DNA from: Neisseriaceae bacterium
Lineage (GTDB): Bacteria; Pseudomonadota; Gammaproteobacteria; Burkholderiales; Chromobacteriaceae
NCBI GenBank assembly: GCA_027489245.1
Contig: JAIYAC010000025.1
Coordinates: 124,001-188,000, forward strand
Length of the DNA stretch: 64,000 nucleotides
Reading direction: 5' to 3'
Shown here: positions 43,015 through 50,111 of the stretch, in pieces
How the letters are laid out: every line of letters starts with the position of its first letter
Numbering within the stretch: position 1 is the stretch's first letter
The notes under the pieces: generated by a model
Databases searched by the model: none
What the model was told of the DNA's origin: nothing
Seen by the model: only the letters and a program-made list of their open reading frames with translations
Position numbers and translations under genes: made by a program

Positions 43015-43302
43015 ATGAGCCAACAACAAGAGAACAACGAAGCCGTCGTGCCGCAAATCGTGTGGGATGATTCCCGCATGGTCACCAGCTACGCCAACGT
43101 GTGCAATGTGCTGGGTACCCGCGAAGAAATCATGGTGCTGTTTGGTGCCAACCAGGCCTGGCAGAGCGACCAGAAACAAGTGCAAGTGACCCTGAGCAAC
43201 CGCGTCGTGCTGAACCCGTACGCCGCCAAGCGCCTGCTCACCATGCTGGAGCTGGGCCTGAAAGAGTACGAAGCACGCTACGGCGAGCTGAAACTGGGCT
43301 AA
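43015..43302 (+). CDS. DUF3467 family small protein
   Basis: 95 residues from the ATG at 43015, chosen because AAGGA at 43004-43008 is 6 bases upstream; earlier ATGs at 43000 and 43009 are too close to or upstream of it. The sequence (VWDDSRMVTSYANVCNVLGTREEIMVLFG, NRVVLNPYAAKRLLTMLE) fits DUF3467, a family of short cytoplasmic proteins of unknown function with one alpha/beta fold. It sits 41 bases after the giant gene and before the adaptor genes. A chaperone or escort for the giant protein is a reasonable guess, with no direct support. Confidence 0.75.
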   Translation: MSQQQENNEAVVPQIVWDDSRMVTSYANVCNVLGTREEIMVLFGANQAWQSDQKQVQVTLSNRVVLNPYAAKRLLTMLELGLKEYEARYGELKLG

Positions 43303-43312
43303 ACCCCATCGC

Positions 43313-43340
43313 GCCGCCAGCCTTGCCGCTGGCGGCTTTT
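43313..43340 (+). terminator. Possible intrinsic terminator after the DUF3467 gene
   Basis: An 8-bp stem GCCGCCAG / CTGGCGGC with an 8-base loop, followed by TTTTC. The T-run is short, so partial termination is likely. It could lower expression of the export machinery relative to the cargo. Confidence 0.6.
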
Positions 43341-43368
43341 CTTTGTCTGCCGTTTGCCGTTTGCCTAC

Positions 43369-45189
43369 ATGACCACACACTCCACCGGCGCGCCTGATGC
43401 CTGGTTGCAGCTAGCCCACTCCTCGTATAACGACCACGCCTACTGGCAAGCCTGGCTACAGTGCTGTCGCCAGGGCCTGCCGGCTTTGGCCGAGCTGGCC
43501 ATTGTGCTGTCCGATGTGCCGGATGAAGGCCCCTACGCACCGGCCTTGCTCTGGCCCAACGCCGATGGCGTGTCGCCCCTGCTGGCCAGCCTGTGCGAGC
43601 GTGTGCTGGATATGCGCCTGCCGCTACAGCAGGTGCAGGACGGTGTGCTGGTGCTGGCGCTGCCTATTGTGGCGGGCGAGCAGCTGCATGGTGTCCTGGC
43701 GGTGGCCATGCCGGCTGCGGCTTATACCCGCGAAAGCCTGGCCTGGCTTAAATGGGGGCAGGGCTGGCTGCTGCCCGCCTCGGCAGGCGTGACGGCAGAC
43801 AACGCCGCCTTTACCGAACGGCTGCTGAAATCACTGGATTTGCTGATGCTGGTGGTGGGCGAAAACAGCGCCCACGACGCCAGCCATGCCGTAGTCACTG
43901 ATATGGCGGTGGCGCTGGGCTGCGACCGCGTATCGGTAGGCTTTGCCCAGCGCATGACCGTCAAGCTGCAGGCGCTGTCGCATTCGGCCGAGTTTGCCGG
44001 GCGGCAGGACCTGGCTGCGTTTCTGGCGCGCGCCATGAACGAAGCCGCCGACCAGGGGCAGGCTTTTTACTTTCAGCCCGGCGAGGCCAGCCCGGCAGGT
44101 GGCTTGCGCATCGACCGCGAGCACCGCGCCCTGGCCGAGCGCTTTGCGGCCAACCATATCCTGAGCGTGCCGTTCTATCTGGATAAACAGCGCTACGGCG
44201 TGTTTGTGTTCGAGTGGGCCGAGCCGGTATTGCCGGACGAGGCCAGCCACCTGGCGCACATGCTGTCGCCCATCGTTGGCCGCATGCTGCTGGACAAGCG
44301 CCACGCCGAGCGCCCTTGGTGGCGCCGCGCGGCCGACGCACTGAAAACCGAGCGCGACCGCCTGCTGGGGCCGCTGCACGCGGGGCGCAAGCTGGCAGCC
44401 ATCGTGCTGTTGGCGCTGGGGCTGTTTCTGGGCCTGGCCACCGGCGACTACCGAGTCGGGGCGCAGTCCGAGCTGGAGGGCGCGGTAAAGCGCACCATCG
44501 TGGCGCCGTTCGATGGCTTTGTGGCGCAGGCCTACAAACGCGCCGGCCAGGTGGTGCCGGCAGGTGGCCTGCTGGCGCAGCTGGACGACCGCGACCTGCA
44601 GCTGGAGGCCAGCAAATGGCGTAGCACGCAGTCGCAGTACCAGAACCAGCTGCAAGACGCGCAGGCGCAAAGCGACCTGTCGCAGATACAGATTTCCATT
44701 GCCCAGTCCGAGCAAGCCCAGGCGCAGCAGGCGCTGTCGCAAAGCATGCTGGAGCGCTCGCGCATTCGCGCCCCGTTTGCCGGCTTTATCGTGACGGGTG
44801 ATTTGTCGCAGCAGCTGGGCGGTGCCGTGAAGAAGGGCCAGACCCTGTTCGAGATTGCGCCGCTGGATTCCTATCGCGTGATTTTGTACGTGGAAGAAGC
44901 CGATATCGACGAAATCAGGGTAGGGCAGCAGGGCCAGCTGATGGTGACCGCCATGCCGGGCGAGCGCCAGCCTTTCCGGGTATCGCTGGTGACGTCGGTA
45001 GCCCAGGCGCGCGATGGCAAAAACGTGTTCCGGGTAGAGGGCGTGCTGACTGGCCGCAACCCCACACTGCGCCCTGGTATGGATGGTGTGGCCAAGGTAC
45101 ACGTGGGCGAGCGCAAGCTGGTGTGGATATGGACGCATAGCCTGTTCGACTGGCTGCGGCTGAATATCTGGTCGTGGCTGGGGTGGTAG
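43369..45189 (+). CDS. GAF-domain/HlyD-family membrane fusion protein
   Basis: 606 residues from ATG 43369. The N-terminal half (to about 335) is cytoplasmic with a GAF-like domain (LDLLMLVVGENSAHDASHAVVTDMAVALGCDRVSVGF; about 160-310). One membrane span follows (about 343-362, AAIVLLALGLFLGLA), then a periplasmic HlyD-type adaptor: lipoyl-like half IVAPFDGFVAQAYKRAGQVV, a coiled coil of about 75 residues, second half RIRAPFAGFIVTGDLSQQLG and a beta-barrel IDEIRVGQQGQLMV. Such adaptors link an inner-membrane motor to a TolC duct. The GAF domain is unusual and could sense a ligand or bind a partner. Its stop is 4 bases from the next start. Confidence 0.82.
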   Translation: MTTHSTGAPDAWLQLAHSSYNDHAYWQAWLQCCRQGLPALAELAIVLSDVPDEGPYAPALLWPNADGVSPLLASLCERVLDMRLPLQQVQDGVLVLALPIVAGEQLHGVLAVAMPAAAYTRESLAWLKWGQGWLLPASAGVTADNAAFTERLLKSLDLLMLVVGENSAHDASHAVVTDMAVALGCDRVSVGFAQRMTVKLQALSHSAEFAGRQDLAAFLARAMNEAADQGQAFYFQPGEASPAGGLRIDREHRALAERFAANHILSVPFYLDKQRYGVFVFEWAEPVLPDEASHLAHMLSPIVGRMLLDKRHAERPWWRRAADALKTERDRLLGPLHAGRKLAAIVLLALGLFLGLATGDYRVGAQSELEGAVKRTIVAPFDGFVAQAYKRAGQVVPAGGLLAQLDDRDLQLEASKWRSTQSQYQNQLQDAQAQSDLSQIQISIAQSEQAQAQQALSQSMLERSRIRAPFAGFIVTGDLSQQLGGAVKKGQTLFEIAPLDSYRVILYVEEADIDEIRVGQQGQLMVTAMPGERQPFRVSLVTSVAQARDGKNVFRVEGVLTGRNPTLRPGMDGVAKVHVGERKLVWIWTHSLFDWLRLNIWSWLGW

Positions 45190-45193
45190 GCGC

Positions 45194-47347
45194 ATGAGTG
45201 CATCGCTGTTTTCCCCATCCTGGTACCGCGTGGCCCCGCTCAAGCCGCGCCTGCGCCAGCAAGCCAGCCTGGTACGCCATGTCTACCGTGGCGAGCGCCA
45301 CTATATTCTGCAAGACCAAGGTAGCGGGCGCTTTCTCAAGCTGAACCCGGCGGCCTACCAGATCGTGGCGCTGATGGATGGCGAGCTCACACTGGACGCC
45401 ATCTGGCAGCGTACTTGCGAAACACTGGGCGACGACGCCCCGACGCAGGACGAAGTCCTGAACCTGATGACCCAGCTGCACCAGGCCAACGTGCTGCTCA
45501 CCGACCAGGCCCCCGACCTGGCCGAGTTGAACGAGCGGCGTCAGCGTCTGGGCCGCATGAAGCTCAAGCAGTATCTGATGAACCCGCTGTCGCTGAAGAT
45601 ACCGCTGTTCGACCCGGACCCGTTCATTACCCGCTTGTACCAGATGGCCCCGGCCTGGCTGCTGCGCTTCATCCTGCCTTTGTGGCTGCTGGTGGTAGGC
45701 AGTGGCGTGGTGGTAGCGGGCATGCACTGGGACGAGCTGACCCGCGACCTGACCGCGCGCGTGTTCCGGCCGGATAACGTGCTGCTGCTGGCGCTGATTT
45801 TCCCGGTGCTCAAGGCCATTCACGAGATCGGGCATGGCCTGGTGGTGAAGGCCTTTGGCGGCAGCTGCCACGAAACCGGCGTGATGATGCTGGTGATGAT
45901 ACCGGTGCCCTATGTGGATGCCGGCTACGCCATCAGCCTGCCATCGCGCCGCCAGCGCATGCTCATTGGCGCCGCCGGCATGATGACCGAGCTGTTTTTT
46001 GCTGCCATGGCCATCTGGCTGTGGACCTGGGTGGCACCGGGCGTGGCCAAGGCTGCGCTGCACCAGGTGGTGATTCTGGCAGGGGTGACCACCTTGCTGT
46101 TCAACGCCAACCCGCTGGTGCGCTTTGATGGCTATTACATTTTTTCCGACTGGCTGGAAATCCCCAACCTGGGGCAGAAAGCCAACCAGTACATGGGCTA
46201 TGTGTTCAAGCAGCACATCTTCCGTGTACGCAGCGAACAAACGCCGCCCCCCACCACGCCAGGCGAGCCAGGCTGGCTAGTGTTCTACGCCATCGGCTCG
46301 TTTTGCTACCGCATCATGCTGTCGCTTTCCATCATTTTGCTGGTGGCCGAGCGCTTTTTCTTTGTCGGCGTGCTGTTGGCGGTGTGGAGCGCGATAAACA
46401 TGCTGCTGCTGCCGCTGTCGCGGCAGATACGCTTTTTGCTGGACGACCCCGTGCTGCAAGGCGTGCGGGCACGGGTGCTGTCCATCGCCGGCGGGCTGCT
46501 GCTGGGTGTGCTGCTGCTGGTGCTATTGGTGCCGGTGCCATCGTGGACCATGGCTGAAGGCGTGATCTGGATGTCGGAGCAGTCGCGCGTGCGCGCCCCG
46601 GCCAGCTGCATCGGCAGCCGGGTGCTGGTGCCGTCGGGCAGCCAGGTGGTACGCGGCCAACCTTTGCTGGCGTGTGACGAGCCGGAGCTGGGGGCGCTGC
46701 TGGCGGAAACTCGCTCCAAGATTGCCGAGATGGAAAGCAAACGCAACAAGGTATTGCTCACCGACCGCGTGCAAGCGCAGATCATCGAGGCCGAAGCCGG
46801 CTACCACCGCAACCGCCTGCACGACCTGCAAACACGCCAGGACGCGCTGGTGATTCGCAGCCCGCTGGCCGGCCGTTTCGAGGTGGCCTCCACGCTGGAT
46901 TTTGTCGGTGCCTACGTGGCACGCGGTGATGTGGTGGGCTATGTGCTGGACCCGTCACGCTACACCCTGCTGACCGTGGTGCCGCAGGCCGATGTCGACC
47001 AGGTGCGCCGGCACAATATCGGCGTGGAAATCCGCAGCGCGGTCGAGGTGGGCGGCCTGATACCCGCCACCATGGTGCGCGAGGTGCCGGGTGCCACGCG
47101 GGACCTACCTAGCCTGGCGCTGTCGCTGCAAGGCGGCGGCAAGATCGGCCTGGACCCGGACGCCAGCCAGGAAGCGCCGGTGGCGCTGAATGCGCTGTTC
47201 CAGTTCGAGCTGCGCTTTGATAACCGTGCCGTGCCGCGCACCCTGGGTAACCGCGTGTACGTGCGCTTCATCCAGCAGCCCGAGCCGCTGGCCAGCCAGT
47301 GGTACCGTGCGCTGCGCCAGATGTTCCTCAAACGCTTTGCGGTGTAG
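45194..47347 (+). CDS. PqqD-like/M50 zinc protease/HlyD fusion membrane protein
   Basis: 717 residues. Residues about 25-105 resemble PqqD (YILQDQGSGRFLKLNPAAYQIVALMDG), a fold that binds leader peptides of ribosomal peptide precursors. About six to eight membrane spans follow, with the M50 site-2-protease motif HEIGHG (210-215) and the second metal motif in NANPLVRFDGYY (304-315). The C-terminal part (about 455-717) is an HlyD-like periplasmic domain with RVRAPASCIG, VLVPSGSQVVRGQPLL, a coiled coil and VIRSPLAGRFEVA. The intact HExxH and NPxxxxDG imply an active zinc protease in the membrane. It could recognise and clip the LEPR-XLL leader, but that is inference. It overlaps functionally with both neighbours and is 2 bases from the next start. 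Confidence 0.85.
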   Translation: MSASLFSPSWYRVAPLKPRLRQQASLVRHVYRGERHYILQDQGSGRFLKLNPAAYQIVALMDGELTLDAIWQRTCETLGDDAPTQDEVLNLMTQLHQANVLLTDQAPDLAELNERRQRLGRMKLKQYLMNPLSLKIPLFDPDPFITRLYQMAPAWLLRFILPLWLLVVGSGVVVAGMHWDELTRDLTARVFRPDNVLLLALIFPVLKAIHEIGHGLVVKAFGGSCHETGVMMLVMIPVPYVDAGYAISLPSRRQRMLIGAAGMMTELFFAAMAIWLWTWVAPGVAKAALHQVVILAGVTTLLFNANPLVRFDGYYIFSDWLEIPNLGQKANQYMGYVFKQHIFRVRSEQTPPPTTPGEPGWLVFYAIGSFCYRIMLSLSIILLVAERFFFVGVLLAVWSAINMLLLPLSRQIRFLLDDPVLQGVRARVLSIAGGLLLGVLLLVLLVPVPSWTMAEGVIWMSEQSRVRAPASCIGSRVLVPSGSQVVRGQPLLACDEPELGALLAETRSKIAEMESKRNKVLLTDRVQAQIIEAEAGYHRNRLHDLQTRQDALVIRSPLAGRFEVASTLDFVGAYVARGDVVGYVLDPSRYTLLTVVPQADVDQVRRHNIGVEIRSAVEVGGLIPATMVREVPGATRDLPSLALSLQGGGKIGLDPDASQEAPVALNALFQFELRFDNRAVPRTLGNRVYVRFIQQPEPLASQWYRALRQMFLKRFAV

Positions 47348-47349
47348 CC

Positions 47350-49326
47350 ATGTTTGCCCTTTCCCTGCTTGCCGACCTTTACCCCCAGCGCCGCGACTGG
47401 CAAGACCGCAGCTGGCTGGACCGCCAGAGCGAGCGCCTGCGTACCTGGCTGCAAGCCAGGCTGGGCCTGTCGCCGTGGCGGCTGAACCGCTTTGTACGCC
47501 ATGTGGATGCGGCCCAGCCTGCTGTGGATGCGCTGGACGAGGCCGCCCTGCAGGCGCTCACTGCCGAGCTACAGCTGCTGCTGCGCCGCGATGGTCTGCA
47601 AGACCGGCACGTGGCGCGGGCGTTTGCGCTGGTGCGCCGCCGGGCGGGCGAGCTGTTGGGCAAGCGGCATTTTCCGACCCAGCTCAAGGGCGGCTACATC
47701 CTGCTGCAGGGCTTTTTGCTGGAAATGGATACCGGCGAGGGCAAAACGCTCACCGCCACCCTGGCGGCAGCCGTGGCGGCCATGGCCGGACGCAAGGTGC
47801 ACGTGGTGACGGTGAACGACTACCTGGCCGAGCGTGACGTGGCGCTGATGGCACCGCTTTATCACGCGCTGGGGCTCAGCACCGGCCTGGTGCGCGAAGA
47901 CATGAAGCCGGACGAAAAAAAGCCCGGCTACCTGGCCGACATTGTCTATTGCTCCAATAAATCGGTGGTGTTCGACTACCTGCGCGACCGCCTGGCGCTG
48001 GCCGACAAGATGTCCCCCATGCAGCTGGCGCTGGGGCGGCTCAGCGGCCGCAGTGCGGCCAACATTCTGCTGCCCGGTTTGCAGTTTGCCATTGTGGACG
48101 AGGCCGACAGCGTGTTCATCGACGAGGCGCGTACGCCGCTCATCATCTCGGCCAGCCGCCCCGGCAGCGAAAGCGAGGCCTACTACCGCCAGGCCATCGA
48201 GCTGGCGCGGGCGCTGCAGCCAGGCGTGCACTTTGAACACACTGGCCCCGGCGCACATCCGCATCTGAATGGCGCCGGCCGTGACGAGCTGACCAGGTTG
48301 GCCGCACACCTGCCGGCAGTCTGGCGCGCCCGCAACCGGCGCGAGGAAGTCGTGGGCATGGCACTGATGGCCTGCCATGGCCTGCGGCGGGATATCGATT
48401 ACATCGTGCGCGAGGGCAAGGTGCTGATCGTGGACGAAAACACCGGCCGCACCATGGCCGACCGCTCGTGGGAGCGCGGCCTGCACCAGATGGTAGAAGT
48501 GAAAGAAGGCCTGCCACCGGGGGACGAGCGCGAAACGCTGGGCAAAATCAGCTACCAGCTGTTTTTCCGCCGCTATTTGGTGCTGTCCGGCATGACTGGC
48601 ACCTGTCGCGAGGTGGCCGGCGAGCTGGGCGAAGTCTACGGCCTGGGGGTGGTGCGTGTACCGCCGTACCGGCCGTCCAGGCGCCGCTATCTGGGTGCCC
48701 GTCTGTTTGCCACCGCCCACGAGCGCTGGCAGGCGGTGGTGGGCGCAGTGCAACAAATGCAACAGTCCGGCCGGCCAGTGCTGATTGGCACCCGCAGCAT
48801 CAAGGCGTCCGAAGTGCTGGCGGGTTACCTGCAGGCAGCGGGCATCGCCCATCGGGTACTGAACGCCAAGCAAGACGCCGAGGAGGCCGATGTCGTGGCC
48901 AGGGCCGGTGCCGCCGGGGCCGTAACCATTGCCACCAATATGGCGGGGCGGGGTACGGACGTGCTGCTGGATGATGACGTAAAAATGAAAGGTGGGCTGC
49001 ACGTGATCCTCACCGAGCGTCACGATAATGCGCGCGTAGACCGCCAGCTGATCGGCCGCTGCGCCAGGCAGGGCGACCCTGGCAGCTATGAAATCATTCT
49101 GTCGCTAGAAGATGATCTGGTAGTGCAATTTGTAGCAAAATTTAATGTTATATTATCGAGACTGTTACAAACTACTAAGTATCCTCTAATTGGTGGCACA
49201 GGTCTGCTGTACTACCGCGCGGCACAGCGATATGTGGAATGGCAACACCGTCGGCTGCGGCAGCACATGCTGAGCGCAGACTTCAGGGCACGGCAGGCGC
49301 TGTCTTTTTCTGGCCAGTCCGAGTAG
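47350..49326 (+). CDS. Truncated SecA-like translocase ATPase
   Basis: 658 residues from ATG 47350, clearly related to SecA. Walker A is in MDTGEGKTLTATLA (TGEGKT 128-133), then HVVTVNDYLAERD (151-163) and the DEAD motif with VDEADSVFIDEARTPLIIS (249-267). A shortened preprotein-binding region runs to DYIVREGKVLIVDENTGRTM (350-369), followed by SGMTGT (413-418), IATNMAGRGTDV (527-538) and LIGRCARQGDPGS (567-579). It stops about 70 residues after the second motor domain, so most of the helical wing/scaffold and the zinc-binding SecB tail of housekeeping SecA (about 900 residues) are absent. It is thus an accessory motor, placed 2 bases after the M50-HlyD gene and with no SecY2 nearby. It may power export of the giant protein; this is inferred from position. 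Confidence 0.88.
   Translation: MFALSLLADLYPQRRDWQDRSWLDRQSERLRTWLQARLGLSPWRLNRFVRHVDAAQPAVDALDEAALQALTAELQLLLRRDGLQDRHVARAFALVRRRAGELLGKRHFPTQLKGGYILLQGFLLEMDTGEGKTLTATLAAAVAAMAGRKVHVVTVNDYLAERDVALMAPLYHALGLSTGLVREDMKPDEKKPGYLADIVYCSNKSVVFDYLRDRLALADKMSPMQLALGRLSGRSAANILLPGLQFAIVDEADSVFIDEARTPLIISASRPGSESEAYYRQAIELARALQPGVHFEHTGPGAHPHLNGAGRDELTRLAAHLPAVWRARNRREEVVGMALMACHGLRRDIDYIVREGKVLIVDENTGRTMADRSWERGLHQMVEVKEGLPPGDERETLGKISYQLFFRRYLVLSGMTGTCREVAGELGEVYGLGVVRVPPYRPSRRRYLGARLFATAHERWQAVVGAVQQMQQSGRPVLIGTRSIKASEVLAGYLQAAGIAHRVLNAKQDAEEADVVARAGAAGAVTIATNMAGRGTDVLLDDDVKMKGGLHVILTERHDNARVDRQLIGRCARQGDPGSYEIILSLEDDLVVQFVAKFNVILSRLLQTTKYPLIGGTGLLYYRAAQRYVEWQHRRLRQHMLSADFRARQALSFSGQSE
49108..49197 (+). 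other. Low-G+C patch within the SecA-like gene
   Basis: These 90 bases hold 30 G/C (33%) in an island otherwise near 60-65%. They encode residues 587-616 (EDDLVVQFVAKFNVILSRLL onward), with A/T-ending codons that are rare in the neighbours. The patch lies just where the protein departs from ordinary SecA, so it could mark an old recombination joint or an internal promoter for the downstream two-partner genes. Confidence 0.6.
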
Positions 49327-49353
49327 CCCGGCACAAGGGAAAACAATACAAAA

Positions 49354-50085
49354 ATGAACAAATTCGTCACTCACCCCACCCGCACGCTGGGCGGTATGTT
49401 TCTTGTCTTGCCGTTGCTGGCGGCTGCGGCACCCGCAGCGACCACTTGCCTGATTGTGCCGTCGCTCGAAGTCAACGTGGGTACCCCGGTAGACGGCGTG
49501 CTGGGCCAGGTGCTGGCCGACCGTGGTGATGTGGTGCGCGCTGGCCAGCTGCTAGCCAAGCTGCAAAGCGGCGTAGAAGAGGCGGCCGTGGAGTACCAGG
49601 CCGCCAAAGCCCAGTTTGGTGCCCGCAAGACGCAGCGTAACCAGGAGCTGCAAAAGAAGCAGCTGATTTCCAGCCAGGAGCTGGACGAGATGGCTACCGA
49701 GTACAAGCTGTCCGAGCTGGAGCTGAAAGAGCGTCGCGAGCAGCTGCGCCTGCGCAGCCTGTTCAGCCCGATTAATGGCGTGGTGGTAGACCGCTACCGC
49801 CAGCGCGGCGACCTGGTGAAGCAGGAGCGTATCTACCGCATTGCCCAGCTGGACCCGCTATTTGTGGAAACCGTGGTGCCGGCCGCCCTGTTTGGCAAGG
49901 TACGCAGCGGCCAGAGCTACGATGTGACGCCGCAGCTGTCCAGTAGCCCGCTGAAGGCGCGTGTGGCCAACGTAGACAAAGTCATTGATGCAGGCAGCGG
50001 CTCGTTCCGCGTGCGCCTGGTACTGCCCAACCCCAAGTACGCGCTGCCGTCCGGCCAGCGCTGCAAGATTACCTTCTCTGAATAA
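49354..50085 (+). CDS. Small HlyD/RND-type periplasmic adaptor
   Basis: 243 residues with a signal peptide (to about residue 28, LLAAAAPA) and no membrane anchor. A lipoyl-like half (VGTPVDGVLGQVLADRGDVVRAGQLL, about 41-66), a coiled-coil hairpin (about 75-130) and a second half RSLFSPINGVVVDRYRQRGDLV (about 135-156) are followed by a beta-barrel stretch and end in RCKITFSE. It is shorter than typical adaptors (350-400) because the hairpin and membrane-proximal domain are reduced. Its place between the SecA-like gene and the two-partner transporter suggests a third adaptor of the same export complex, or a helper for the transporter. Confidence 0.82.
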   Translation: MNKFVTHPTRTLGGMFLVLPLLAAAAPAATTCLIVPSLEVNVGTPVDGVLGQVLADRGDVVRAGQLLAKLQSGVEEAAVEYQAAKAQFGARKTQRNQELQKKQLISSQELDEMATEYKLSELELKERREQLRLRSLFSPINGVVVDRYRQRGDLVKQERIYRIAQLDPLFVETVVPAALFGKVRSGQSYDVTPQLSSSPLKARVANVDKVIDAGSGSFRVRLVLPNPKYALPSGQRCKITFSE

Positions 50086-50111
50086 ACGCGCCTGGGTCAC
50101 ATCACAACACC

